Of a stretch of 64,000 nt of DNA, positions 19,095 through 29,978 are shown piece by piece (position 1 is the stretch's first letter; every line of letters starts with the position of its first letter). Position numbers and translations under genes: made by a program. The stretch comes from Dactylonectria macrodidyma. Lineage: Eukaryota > Ascomycota > Sordariomycetes > Hypocreales > Nectriaceae. The stretch spans positions 1 to 64,000 of the forward strand of contig JAGMUV010000041.1 of the NCBI GenBank assembly GCA_020744425.1. The letters run 5' to 3'. A model generated the notes under the pieces. It saw nothing but the letters and a program-made list of their open reading frames with translations. It was not told the DNA's origin and ran no database searches.

Positions 19095-22000
19095 TCAAGC
19101 TGCCTGAGACACGATGGGCCCTTGATTCGGGTCGGGCGACCTGCTATGATCCAAGACCAGATGATCCGTAAAATAGACGGCGCGATGATATTTTTTCTGG
19201 CACCAAGGGCAAAGGTAAAGGCCTTTTGTAAGAAAGGCAGATATTAGGGGGTTTTCATCTTGGCTTTCCGTCAATTCTCGCAGGCGATTGAGAAAGTATG
19301 GTGGGACCTCGTGCGGCGGCTGGCCAAATCGTGGCCTACCCGTTTGCAGTTGAATGTTGTGTGGAAACGGAACTGTGACTAGTGGTTTGACCGGCGGTTT
19401 GTCTGGGGATCTGAGTGAAGATTGCTCACGTATCAAATGGAGTGTTCCTAAGTGTGATGTATTGACAACATTCGCATTTACAGATGGAATGTGGGCAGTT
19501 GGAACTTGGAGAGTCTGAGGCTTCGGCGCTTGTGTCTGGCCGACAGGGGGTGCTGAGGAGTTGGCCCCAGTATTGACGGGAACAGAAACCCCAGCACCGA
19601 GTTGTGTACTCAGAACTTGACACGGCGGTGTCCCGGCCGCTCGAGATTGTGATCCACTTGTCGGAGCTGTGACCGGGGGTTTCGAAGTCAAAGCGCGGAA
19701 TGTTTGCAAAACCTTGGAAAGAGTAGGAAATGTAGTTCTATCGTCGGCGTCCCGAGGTATCGCTAACTGTGGCATGCCCGTTGGATCTGAAGCTGTGAGA
19801 GTAGGTTTCGGTTGTAGTGTGCGGAATGTTTCTGATTGTGAAGTTTTGGAAAGATTGGTGTCTGTATTGGAATCGTTTGGTTCCTGGGACACCGCCATTT
19901 GTATGGGATGGCAGTTGGATGATGAGGAGTTGGGTTCATTATCAGGTGGAACGAGAGCTCTATCATGCCATTGAGCAGTTGGAGGTTGAGCTGGGGGTAG
20001 CTGAGGTTGCGTTGTTTCGAGTCCTTGTATTGCTTTGGGAAATTTGAGATCGATTGACTTTAATTTCAGGTTGAGTAGGTCGGCTGCCATGTGATTGAAC
20101 AAGGCGCGTTGAATCCGGCGTTTATGGATGTGTACAGGTGATGGGGAAGGGTCGTTGGTTTGTGTGGTGCCTCTGTCGTTGTTCCTAGTTGAATCACCAC
20201 CGTCAATCTGCATCGCGTCGTTGGCAGGTTGGACACTTCGCAGTTCATTTGCTGTGTTCGGTTGGCCTTTATCAGACATTTCGTCTTCTGAACTTGAGAT
20301 GGAGATTACCTCAGGGTCGACCATTTGCGAGCGAGCATCGGTGCTGATAGCTCGCTCTGCGTTTGGAGCGCTTCCCAGCTTAGGCTCAGATGCACTCTTG
20401 TGGCAACTTCGTTCGCGTTGCTTCAGCCGGGGGTCTTGCGAGAGAGCTTCTGATTGCACACTCGGAGTCAAAGAGGTTTCCCTTTCCTGGGAGAATGACT
20501 CCGCTGCCGGCTCCTCCTCTAATTGGTTCAAGTCGATAGAAATAGACATGGCAGGACTTCTGGTCCGTGTGACGCCGGATGAAGACTGTGTCTCATGATT
20601 TGCTTCGTCTTCTATCGTCGTTCGGTAATTTACTTCCGGAACAGCCATTTGCGAGCGAGTGTCAAAACTGGTGGTTTGCTCTGCATCTGAAACGCTCCCC
20701 AACTCGGGCTCAAGGGCATTCCCGCAACAATTTCGATTGGCGCGCTCCAGCTGAGAATCCGGTCGGGATGTTTCTGATCCCATGCTTGGAAACGAAGAGA
20801 CTTCCCCTTCTCGAGAGATCGGTTCGGTAGCAAGCTCCCCCATCAATGGGACCATGCCATCTAAGGCAGATGTGATAGGACTGCCACTTTCCGCGACACA
20901 AGATGAGGGCGTTGTCCCGGAATCTGATTCGACTTAATGGTAGTTTGGTTAGCATGAGTCGCAGTCAGGATTCGACGGGTAAACTCACTTTCTAACAACG
21001 CAGTAGCACTTTCGTTTGCGGCGTCGGCCTCTTTTTCCATGCGCCTCCGGAGGTAATTCTTTGCAGACTTCACATTCGGCACAAGACGTGGCGAGGCATC
21101 AAACACATCCAAATCCTGCAAGTCTCCTGCCCTCACCCAATCAGCAGGGCTTCCATCTGGGAACTTGTTCCCATCAAAGTATAAGACGGGAAATTCCCGC
21201 TCCATGACACGAGGCCCCCCATGCTCGTATCCCTTCTTCCACTTGAGATCTTTGGTTTCTGTGTCGTAGTAGTAGCACTCTGGGATGTACTCTGTCAAGC
21301 CAATGCTCTCAAGTGTACTGGGTACCCCGAATTCCTCTAGGCCGATGTGAGGTAGAAGAAGCGCGGGCAACCAATCTTTCGTCGTTTCCCAGTATTCCAG
21401 ATAAATTCGGCCTGGAATTGGGCTAGAGATTCCCTCGTGTCTTCTTTGCTTTGATTGCCGCTTGAGACGGCTATGTCGGTCGACTCCAGTCTGGCTGCAT
21501 CCCTTGGCGGTAAACTTTGGTCTCTTCTCTGATCCCGAAGTCCGAAGTCCGGGCATTCCATCCGCGATGCGGGAAATTGAACGCTTCATGCTACCCTGAC
21601 CGACTTTAAAAGAAATAGAATTGTTCTTCTCTGCCAGTTCAGCGTTGCAGTTCAAAACCTCAATCCCGAAATGCTTGACGATGACCGCATTAGATGGATT
21701 TCGTAGCCAACCATGCTTCTTACTCCTCAGGTGGGCCGCAGCACCTCTAAGAGGAGGATACATGAAATCATGGTCATGCTCTCCGCAACGTAGAATAAAC
21801 CATGATCCGTCGCTATTTGGGAACTGGATGATGATTTGATTGACAGGGGCTTTGCCACCTTGGAAGACTGCGTCGAAAGACATGGATCTCGTTGCAGGCA
21901 TGGCGTTTCGATGCCAGTCTTGTTCTGTGGTGTCATTCTGTGTAAACTTGACCGGTAGCAGCTAATATTACGTATCAATACGCTGTTGGCAAGACATCTG

Positions 22001-23748
22001 GCACGGTTCACTCACCGGAAAGGGCGCGCAGACCAGGGATGGACATCTTACGAATCTATCGAATCGAACGCCAAGCCTTGGCGTTCGAATCGAACAAGAC
22101 CCCCGTAGATTCGAATCGAATCGAACGCATCTCCCGCAGATTCGTATCGAATCGAATGTGCCTCCCGTAGATTCGCATCGAATCGAACGCGTCACAACTC
22201 TTGTCCCGCAGATTCGACTCGAATCGAACGTGTCTCCCGTAGATTCGGATCGAATCGAATGCGTCTCCCGTAGATTCGATACCTATCGAATGCCAAGACT
22301 CGATCGAATTCGATTCGAATTCGATCGACCGCATGACTAATACGGATGCAGGTAGCTGGTACCTCGGCTCAATGGTAAGCTGGGTTTGGGTAGAGGTTCC
22401 TGTGACAAAAAGCGATGGGTGAACATGGGAAAACGATGAATACCGTACTGGTCAATGCATTTGACTTATCTAGTAGACTTAGAGAGTGATATAATTCGAT
22501 TGGGATCTCTTTCTTCGCTTGGGTTTGGATCCGGACAAAGTCTTCCTGGATCTTGTACCTGAAAATGGCGGTTGCTTGATGCATGACGGACACAATTCAG
22601 GATGTGAGATGGACATGAGACCCCAAGCCAGAGATATCGGTCTGATCATACCAAAACTGGCACCGATAGAAAGCCGTCGGCGACAGAAATCTAGAGCGAC
22701 TAATTTTTGTCTGCATTCCGTTCATTCTATAGAAAAATCGGCATTTGTTTGGGATGTTCTTGTCGCTCGTGTGGGAGCAATTGCTTGGAAGCTTCCCGCC
22801 CTACCCTATACCACGGGAGCTAGAGGATACTAGGGCTCTCACCTATTCTATAGTGGTGGGGCTAGTACCCCCTAACATCATCAGTCAGATTTTACACCCA
22901 AGATGACTCCCTCTTCAACCTCTCCCACGCGTCACATAGTCCCCATAGAAACTGGTTAGCTGTCTCATTCCAAGTTACAAGATAGAGTGTCGCTGAAATT
23001 TTATAAAGCAGCTACTTGTAGGCTGTTGTAAGGGACGATGGCTACAGTTGCAAGATACCCGCTCTTCTATGTAAACTTCTTGGGGTTGAATGTACTCACT
23101 AATGTATCTTAGCACCGACACATCTCCAGGGCCATCGAGACACAGATCATGCTCAGTCGCGTAAGATCGCGCCAGGGGCCAGTCAGCGCGTCAATGAAAT
23201 CACGCTAAAACAAGCTCCCGGCGCGTTTCAGCAAACCGGGGCGCTCGTTCGACCGAATCGATCGATTTTCGATCGAACCCAGCGCGCCGTTCGATTCGAT
23301 GCGAACCGAATGGGCTTGCACGAGATTCGACATCGAATCGAACGCCAAGAAATTCGATTCGATGCGAATCGAACGGGGTGGTGCCAGCTGATGGTAGATT
23401 CGATGCGAATCGAATGGGCTTGTAGTAGATTCGACGTCGAATCGAACGCCAAGAAATTCGATTCGATATTCGTAAGACTTGGCATCGAATGAATCTATCG
23501 ATTCGATTCCCATTCGTAAGATGTCCATCCCTGGCGCAGACAATGGTCTCCCCGATGACTGAGTCGGAATCACCGGACTCTGTTGAAGGGCTTGGCGGAA
23601 CTCGCGTTGTCTCGACATTCAGTTTTGAAAATGGGGCGTTCAAAAGATTATGGGAAATCGGATGAAGCGATTGGAAGCTGGGGTACTCCATTAATGTTTT
23701 TATCGGCGTAGCATCACCGGAACGCAGATCAAGACTTGTCTGCGCCAT
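19095..23748 (-). pseudogene. Zinc-finger protein gene (C-x2-H...H and C2H2) split by a hAT-type element
   Basis: Removing the 1500-bp element at 22034-23533 (and one target copy) leaves three exons: 23748-23534 plus 22025-22016, then 21937-20989, then 20932-19095. Introns are 78 nt (22015-21938) and 56 nt (20988-20933), both with GTGAGT donors. The sum is 3012 nt, 1003 residues, with no stop. Near the start of exon 2 lies C-x2-H-x14-H-x5-H after FDAVFQGGK; a long Ser/Pro/Gln-rich middle follows. The C-terminus has a C2H2 finger, CPWCQKKY...HLVLDH. A relative of the first motif is at 31047-31400. Function is unknown; nucleic-acid binding is inference. Confidence 0.8.
22034..23533. mobile_element. 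1500-bp non-autonomous hAT-type element, copy A
   Basis: Terminal inverted repeats of 22 bp start CAGGGATGGACATCTTACGA and end in the complement. They are flanked by the 8-bp duplication GCGCAGAC (22026-22033 and 23534-23541). Both end regions (about 290-340 bp) are packed with TTCGAATCGAA-like units. The middle, 22330-23160, has no transposase. Length and sequence match copy B at 51924-53423. It sits in exon 1 of the zinc-finger gene. Confidence 0.95.
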
Positions 23749-24313
23749 GCCGAGATGAGATAGTCAAAGCCTGACAAAATGCGACCGGCGAAAACCGAGT
23801 TGGAAATCGAGCTGGCAGCTTGAGTACGCGCACTGTTGAAGAAAAAAAAAAAAAAGTGAAATAAGGGGTGTTGGTCGGACTAGGCGAAGCACTCTCTTTA
23901 TGACGCCTGGCTCGGGATCCGACAGTCTGGTTTAGAATATTATTGGCGGTCGGCCGACTAATTACTCTGTGAGGAGCCCATGGCCACATTGTAATCCACA
24001 CGCCGTAATGAACCGCTCCACAATGCCCAAACGAGAGACTGTCTGTAAACATGTAGCACCATATAACTCCACCGTAACAAGCCGGCGAGGGACTGTACTC
24101 TAGAGTGAAAACAAGGACTGGATAGTAAGAATTCTTAATCGAATACTGCGCTTGTATCTATCGTCAAACAAAATTTGAACTGTGATCATTGTCGGCCAAG
24201 AACTAAACCAATCATTGGCCGACCGAGGGCGGCATTAATGCCATTGGCCACTAAGAATCATAATCAAGAGTAATCATACATGAACTGAAACTCTACTATG
24301 ACCATATCTAGAC
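23749..24313. other. Promoter-side spacer of the zinc-finger gene
   Basis: No coding region is supported. A poly-A run lies at 23838-23853. An imperfect palindrome with arms GTCGGCCAA and TTGGCCGAC lies at about 24190-24225, close to a related GGTCGGCCGAC at 23946. Confidence 0.4.
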
Positions 24314-24384
24314 CAGGGCTCCTAATAGTGCAACCGTTCGGTTTAGAGACCTCAAACTGATCCATTAGTCCATTTGGCTTGGCC

Positions 24385-24535
24385 ACACTAAACTGCCGAC
24401 CCGTTTGACTTAGCCACACTAAACTGCCAGTCCGCCTGACTTGGCCAAACTAAACTATCAGTCTGCCTGAGAAACGCAAACTGAACTGTTGGTCTGTTCA
24501 TCACGGCCAAACTAAACCAACAGTGCAAACTGTGG
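24385..24535. repeat. hAT subterminal repeats
   Basis: Five degenerate units of the kind TGGCCACACTAAACTGCC, each about 30 bp apart, some followed by a GTCTG or GTCCG word. Such clusters near hAT ends are known transposase-binding sites in other families; the role here is inferred. Confidence 0.6.
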
Positions 24536-24544
24536 TCTACACTA

Positions 24545-26857
24545 TTAGTCTGAACAAAATAACCCGACTTGCGGCCTGCCCTCCTCGTACCTGCCACGCT
24601 GCCTCCAAAGCTCCCAACGCCGTCGTCGAATTGCCTCACCCGCCGCCTTGCTAACCCCTTTCCTGAATCCTAAGCATTGGAGATGGTGCTGGCGGCTGCC
24701 GTACATAGCAACACTAGACACACTTAGACAACCGCGCATCTGACAAAGCAGAAATCTTACCTCTGATGGGACTATCAGAACGCTACTGTCCCAGGATCGT
24801 AGGCATTCCAAGAGATTCAACGTTTCGATATTCATAGCTCCTCGCTGCTCTGTTACCGAGAGTTTGGCCTTAGAGAAGAGTCGCTCTGTCTCAGTAGACA
24901 TCGGCGCAATCGACAAAATGTCAATGGCCATCAAAGATAAGTTAGGGAACCGCCGTCGCTGCGCTGGTTCCAACCACCATTTCAGCGGATCCAATACCAT
25001 AATCACAGGCTCACGGCAGTACGCTTCGTACTCGTCGTAGTCCATGTTGAAAATGGTAGCCTTTTGCTCTTTCATCCACACTTTGTACCCATTTAGTCGC
25101 CTTGTAGTTGGCTCCTGTGCGAAAACTGGTCGAAGAACAGGCAAGGAGGTGGTTGATTTGTACGCCTCCCTCCATAGCTCGCCTACGCGGGCTTTAGCCC
25201 TCTCAATCCATTCACTCTTGCCCTCCCAAGTCTTCTCCATGTATGCCCACTTGAGGGAAGGATTCAACACCGTCGCTGCTGAATAGACCGGCGAATCTTC
25301 CGTCAATTCATAGTAGTCGGCCAGTTTTGCCCACGCGGTCTCCATCATAGTTGCCAGGTGGGGGGTGGTAGTGGCCTTCTTGGCCGCCTCAATGTGATGC
25401 AAGAGATAGTCCATGGCAGGCAGAACGTCAGAGATGGAAATCCCCATGCCTTCATTGGCTATTGTAGCGTCATAAAATGGCTCGAGAAATTTATGAGTCT
25501 CCGCCAAAGTTGTCCAGTCAGGTGGAGTCAGAACATCGTCCTGCAGAGCCGGCTCCTGAGCACAAAATACAGTGATAGCTTGCCGGATTTTAGGCCTGAG
25601 GACCCATTCGACCATGCCGTACCACGAATTCCGACGAGTGTCATTATCGCGTCGTAGCCTTAGACCGTCGGTGAGACGAGTAAACGTTTGAAGTCGCTGG
25701 GGGGTCCAAGTGATGTAGACCACGATATTATGCAGCTTGCCTATCGCCCCTCGCTTTCTCCATTGCTCAACTTCCTCGTCGGATGGCCCGTGGTAGGAAT
25801 CAGTTGTGGGTGGTCGCTTTCCAATGAGGAACTCCATCACAGCCAGATTAATGATGTGGCCGAAACAGCGAAGTCGGTGAGGAAGAGGATCGTAGAAAAC
25901 ATCGAACTCCTGTTCTAAGTCGTCGGAGATTTTGTCGATCATGGTGTTCATGTTGGTGGCATTATCCATCATAAAGTATCCAACTTTTGACGCTATTCCA
26001 AATTCTCGTATGAACTCCATGATAGCTTCTGCCATGTTCTCGCCGCTGTGCTGTCCTTCCAATTCCTTTATCCTCACCACCAGTGACTGCAGGCCATGAT
26101 CTTCGGTAACGAATTGAACTGTGAATCCTATTACGCCAAAACAATTTGGCGATGTCCAGTTGTCAGGAACAATGTGGATTGATGAGAGGGCATTCTGTAG
26201 AGCTCGCTTTACAAACTCCTTTTTGTTGTCGTATCCCCATTGTAAGTCATTTTTAACCGTGTCACCAGACCTCGGGAGGAGATCATCAGCGGCCGGACGA
26301 ATATACCGGATAAAGTCGCGAAAGGCCGGCTGCTCAACATGAGCAAAGGAGAGGCTGCAAGCTACTGTGTATCGACAGTACAATTCGCGCAGAGTAGCTG
26401 GGTCTAGGGCATCTTCCTCTGCCGTCGCCTTGCGTTTCTTGGTGGAGGCAAGACTTTCATCGGCCAGGAAGGCAGTGATGTCTCCAAGGCGACTTTGCGT
26501 CACTTCCCGCATGGTCTCTTGCCTTCCAGAAACCATGATCTTGTGCTCCGTCCGCAAATGATTGACAATGGCGGACGACCCACCAGAGCAGTTGTATTTC
26601 TTCGCTCTTTTCTTGTCGAAGCAGGGTTGGCAATGCCACCATTTCGTTCCGTTGGAATCGACCCAAGCTGCCGGAGTACCCTTCCCTTCTTCGCTTCGAC
26701 AGTACCGCCAGATGGGAGACGTCTTTTTGCGGGGCGCACTAGAGGGTGGCGAAGATGATGGTGATAATGCTGTATGAGCAAGAAGGTCGGAGTCAACCGT
26801 ATGGCTGGTACTGCCAATAGCACTGGCAGTCTCGGAGTGATCCACGCTAGAGGACAT
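24545..26857 (-). CDS. hAT transposase with BED finger
   Basis: An open frame of 770 residues from an ATG. A BED zinc finger lies near residues 70-110 (WWHCQPCFDKK, then HLRTEH). A long RNase H-like core with an inserted helical region follows. The hAT C-terminal dimerisation region lies near 640-700 (FPNLSLMAIDILSIAPMS, then ETERLFSKAKL). After SVLIVPSE a GTAAGA donor is present, so the last 75 residues may be partly intron read-through. Residue NMNTMIDKISDD and the acidic residues around it fit a core aspartate. No frameshift or stop is seen, so the enzyme could be functional and could move the related short elements here. Confidence 0.9.
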   Translation of the reverse strand: MSSSVDHSETASAIGSTSHTVDSDLLAHTALSPSSSPPSSAPRKKTSPIWRYCRSEEGKGTPAAWVDSNGTKWWHCQPCFDKKRAKKYNCSGGSSAIVNHLRTEHKIMVSGRQETMREVTQSRLGDITAFLADESLASTKKRKATAEEDALDPATLRELYCRYTVACSLSFAHVEQPAFRDFIRYIRPAADDLLPRSGDTVKNDLQWGYDNKKEFVKRALQNALSSIHIVPDNWTSPNCFGVIGFTVQFVTEDHGLQSLVVRIKELEGQHSGENMAEAIMEFIREFGIASKVGYFMMDNATNMNTMIDKISDDLEQEFDVFYDPLPHRLRCFGHIINLAVMEFLIGKRPPTTDSYHGPSDEEVEQWRKRGAIGKLHNIVVYITWTPQRLQTFTRLTDGLRLRRDNDTRRNSWYGMVEWVLRPKIRQAITVFCAQEPALQDDVLTPPDWTTLAETHKFLEPFYDATIANEGMGISISDVLPAMDYLLHHIEAAKKATTTPHLATMMETAWAKLADYYELTEDSPVYSAATVLNPSLKWAYMEKTWEGKSEWIERAKARVGELWREAYKSTTSLPVLRPVFAQEPTTRRLNGYKVWMKEQKATIFNMDYDEYEAYCREPVIMVLDPLKWWLEPAQRRRFPNLSLMAIDILSIAPMSTETERLFSKAKLSVTEQRGAMNIETLNLLECLRSWDSSVLIVPSEVRFLLCQMRGCLSVSSVAMYGSRQHHLQCLGFRKGVSKAAGEAIRRRRWELWRQRGRYEEGRPQVGLFCSD

Positions 26858-26985
26858 GATTCAGCAAAGACGGCACGTAGACAATAAGGTGGCGATCACG
26901 GGAGTCTGGTAGAGCAGAATTGTTGAAGAGACCAGGTTGCTTGTGGCACCTTTGGTCTGTCGACCTCAAGGGTAGTGGGTGTAGA

Positions 26986-29269
26986 TATCCCATCGAGTGC
27001 GGATGGACCCCATTTTCGCCAAGGGCGGGGTAAAGCCAATCAGGGCTTATGGGACCACTAGAATAATCGAATCATATGCTAAAATTCAGGGTACCTCGAT
27101 TCCTCTATAGATTTTGGGTGTGCCAGAGGTACCAACAATCTCCATCAGTACATAGCGGTACGTTACAGTCTAAGCAGCCTTTTCGAGTCTTTTTTCGCTG
27201 TTGCGGCTGTTGAGTGAGGCTATTCCTAGATACCTCACTTAGAGCCTCGCGTTTCTTCCTCCTGCCGCAATAGGTGCAAGGCGAGTTAACCCCCCTTGAT
27301 CCCTTGCGATGGTGCTGCCAAGGAATAGATGTTTTCCTCTTATCTGAAGCCCGTTGAGGTCGTGAAAGTCTTCGACCTCCTGCTAATGGTCCAAACTGTT
27401 GAATAAGCTGGGATGCAAGCAGTCGCCGCCATTGGTACTGGTTCTTGACCTTTTGCCACTCGGGCTTGCCCCAGAGCTGCAGGAAGAAGCTATTCACAAC
27501 GATCACTTCCAGCAGGAAATTCCAAGCAAGGGCTTGCCAGCCTCCTCGACGAATAGGGCGGCTGTATTGATAATAAGACCTCATCTGGTCACTTATATCA
27601 ACCCCATTCATCTTATGGTTATACTCGTCAATTGCCTCAGGCACCGGGAGGTTCTTCCGGACGTCTGGGCCGAAGGCTTCTTTCCGGGCAGCCCGCTTTC
27701 CGGCAGAGCTTCCGGCCGGTCGGCGCCGGAGACGGATAACCTCCCGGCCGTCTCGGAAGACGGTTGTCAAGAAGAGGACAAGGGCGTTATCCTTCCAGGT
27801 GAATTGGTTGACCTATGAAGAGACAAACTGATCAGTATGGAGATATCTATAGAAAGCAGTTTGCAATACCATACCTCCCCATCTAAGGTAGGGATGCAAT
27901 GGATCTGACCCCAAGGAATACCCTGGCCTTCTGCTTCCTTCTCGGCGACGAGGATCTTATCTATCCCACTGTCTTTCCGGCAGGTCCCGGAAGCCCCGAC
28001 CTGCTGCTTCCGGAGGGCCCGGAGAAGCCGTACGGAAGCAAAGAGATTATCTAGGAATACGTGGTAGACTGCAGCCGGAAGTAAGGTAATTAGTGTCGTT
28101 ACAACCCGCTGCGTTGGCGTTAACGGGACCCACTTTGCAGCAGCAGCTCCAGCCTTGCTGTCTTCCGGCCGGGCTTGAGGGACTAGTCCGTACGGGCCCT
28201 TTCCGTGTACGTGCCAGAGCCACCGGAGGCAGTAGCCCGATTGGGCAAGGATCCAGACCTTGAAGCCGGTTGGGATCGGCTTCGTCGGTATTGTCGTCGT
28301 CTCCAGGGACCGGCCCGTAAACCGGACCATAGCCTCGTCAACGGTAAGGTCGGAGCCGGCTGTATAGAAGGAATCCCCAGTCTCTTGGATATGGGCTGAC
28401 CACTCGTTTACCTTCCGGTATATATCTGGCATCCCGGCTTGGGCGGGGGCTTGGGCCCGGGCCTGGCGTTGACCTCCTGACTGGCTGGGCTGGAATTCAG
28501 AGGTATCAAAGATACGTAGCTGCCGGAGCAGACTTTGGAAGCGGTCCCGGGAGATAAACCGGGTGAATAGATAGATAGGATCCTCCTTTTGCTGTTGAGT
28601 TGACCAATATCTTGATATTTGAGGTTCGCTATGTATCCCCATATAAAGCAGGATTCCTAAGAAGAGGTAAATCTCATCTACAGAAGTCTTCCTCCACTCA
28701 TACACTCTTGACCGTTTAGCCCGGGGACCTTCCTTAGATAACGGCGCTGCATTCGTCCATTGCACCCACCGCTCAATAAGGCCCCGGGGAACGTACCGGA
28801 GGAATAGGTCAAGCGGGGCTGCCGGCAGCTCCCGTATCTCTCGGGGCCGGGTCGGTACGTCAAAGGGTACGAAGGAGCCCGGCGGCCCGCGCTCGACAGC
28901 CGGAGGTTCGTGGGGCCGGACTGTGCTGTTATTGCACTGCTCTGGCGTACAGTCGGCAGTGCAGGCGACAGCGAGGTCTTCAGGAAGGATCTCAACCACA
29001 ATACAGCTCCGTACGGAAGCCCCGGAAGCCCCGGAAGCCCCAGAAGCATCGGAAGCCCCGGAGGCACCGGAGGCATCAGAAGCATCAGAATCACTAGAAG
29101 ACATCGCAGCATTGAACAAAATGACGGTTTTGGTGGTGACAGCAGGTAAGAAAACATAGGTGCAAATGATGTTTCGTCATGTACTGATTGAAGTGCGGAG
29201 TAAAAGTGGGTATAAAAGTGGGTATTTTGGCCTTGGCGAAAATGGGGTCCATCCGCACTCGATGGGATA
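26986..29269 (-). mobile_element. piggyBac-type element 2, intact
   Basis: A 2284-bp element with 39-bp perfect inverted repeats at 26986-27024 and 29231-29269 (outer words TATCCCATCGAGTGCGGATG). It carries one spliced transposase gene. No TTAA duplication is seen at the borders (TAGA and CGTG). Confidence 0.9.
27105..29104 (-). CDS. piggyBac transposase (DDE_Tnp_1_7)
   Basis: Two exons, 29104-27875 and 27812-27105, are joined over a 61-nt intron (GTATGG donor, CATAG acceptor), giving 645 residues with the frame kept. The start is the ATG at 29104. The N-terminus has a Ser/Ala/Asp/Gly tandem stretch (about residues 3-30). Catalytic aspartates are visible in LTVDEAMVRF, FLDNLF and NGVDISDQ. 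The C-terminus has the Cys-rich finger of piggyBac proteins (CTYCGRRKK, CLDCN, CTDGDC). No stops are present, in contrast to the related copy at 14996-16943, with which it shares the intron position (after DGE or DNQ and before VNQ). Confidence 0.92.
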
Positions 29270-29429
29270 CGTGCAACATATACTTCTTTATCCCTCGAGC
29301 CTTCTTTCCTCCTCATAACCCGATTTGCTCACTGAATACACAGCTTCATGTCCATCCCCCTGTCCGTCCCCTGCCCATCCTCCTGTCCAGCCTCCCCGAT
29401 CTAACTCTAAGAGGCGTCGACCCAAGTAA

Positions 29430-29651
29430 CTAAGACGACTCATCTCTCTTGTGAGGGTAGTCGCAGTCGGATCCCTGGCCCTTGCAGCAGAGGTCGAATC
29501 CTCGCAGGTGCTCGGAAATGGAACTAGCACGACAATCGTTTCCGAACTGCCAAACTCCGCCAAGATCGTTGCAGCACTTGTGAGTGGCGCCGTTATTGGT
29601 GCCGCCGTTGGTCCTGTAGCATTTGCAAGCGTCGCTGATATTTTGGCACAT
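29430..29651 (-). CDS. Cys-rich secreted-type protein, 3' exon only
   Basis: The minus frame reads about 73 residues with 10 cysteines, among them KCYR, KCCNDLGG, NDCRASSISEHL, LCCKG and SDCDYP. The pattern resembles small secreted fungal proteins of unknown role. An acceptor-like ATTTAG lies just before the first ATG at 29651, so this is likely the last exon. The upstream exon with a signal peptide was not found, and a bZIP fragment occupies the expected place on the other strand. It may be a broken gene. An overlapping plus frame without ATG exists and is judged less likely. Confidence 0.45.
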   Translation of the reverse strand: MCQNISDACKCYRTNGGTNNGATHKCCNDLGGVWQFGNDCRASSISEHLRGFDLCCKGQGSDCDYPHKRDESS

Positions 29652-29742
29652 TGTCTAAATCTGTCACTGGAGAAGCGTGTGTTACCAGCCGACCCGTAGC
29701 ATACTCTGCCTGGGTCCATCATGCTAATACCCCTTGGATCAG

Positions 29743-29892
29743 ACCGCCACGCGCACGTTACGACTTACGGAGAACAAGCGCCGCTATCGCGCCCGCCGCA
29801 AGGAATACGTGGTCGATCTCGAACGAAGGCTGAAAGAGGCGCGAGAGCATGGTGTACAAGCTACGAAGGAGGTGCAACTTGCAGCTCAGTGA
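29743..29892 (+). pseudogene. bZIP transcription-factor fragment
   Basis: After a GCTAAT branch and CAG acceptor at 29742 the frame reads LTENKRRYRARRKEYVVDLE, then RRLKEAREHGVQATKEVQ. This is the basic region and the start of the leucine zipper of the fungal bZIP family with the RxRxRRKEY motif. It stops at 29890-29892, next to a piggyBac-type end remnant. No first exon was found. It is a truncated gene. Confidence 0.6.
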
Positions 29893-29897
29893 AGAAT

Positions 29898-29978
29898 TAT
29901 GTACCCTTGATTTGGCGTATTTTAATTGGACCGAAACCCCCGTCGTGACCTGTGCGGAGGTCCTTGCGCACTGAAGAG
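29898..29978. mobile_element. Diverged piggyBac end remnant
   Basis: About 80 bp align with the right end of piggyBac element 1 (16945-17033): both read TTTTAATTGG, then CGTCGTGACC, GGAGGT, and GAAGAGATAGG. No transposase of this family lies next to it. Confidence 0.6.

Larger units (their letters stand above)
24314..26985 (-). mobile_element. hAT transposon, one end missing
   Basis: The left end is CAGGGCTCCTAATAGTGCA at 24314, the same first 19 bases as the end at 31538. Subterminal repeats and the transposase follow. The matching right end is not found before the piggyBac element that begins at 26986, nor after it, so the 5' end of the element is probably lost. Confidence 0.75.

Noticed and set aside
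19095..20855. Separate 586-residue gene starting at MVPLMGELATEP
   Set aside because: Splice signals and phase join it to the upstream exon, and the frame is open upstream of that ATG, so it is the last exon of a larger gene.
22158..22340. Short frames in both strands of the TTCGAATCGAA arrays
   Set aside because: They arise from the repeat units, which are open in several frames; the same happens in copy B and in the ATCGAT arrays of the 1220-bp element.
29451..29699. Plus frame of 82 codons, rich in Ala and Val
   Set aside because: It lacks an ATG start and overlaps the better-supported Cys-rich minus frame.
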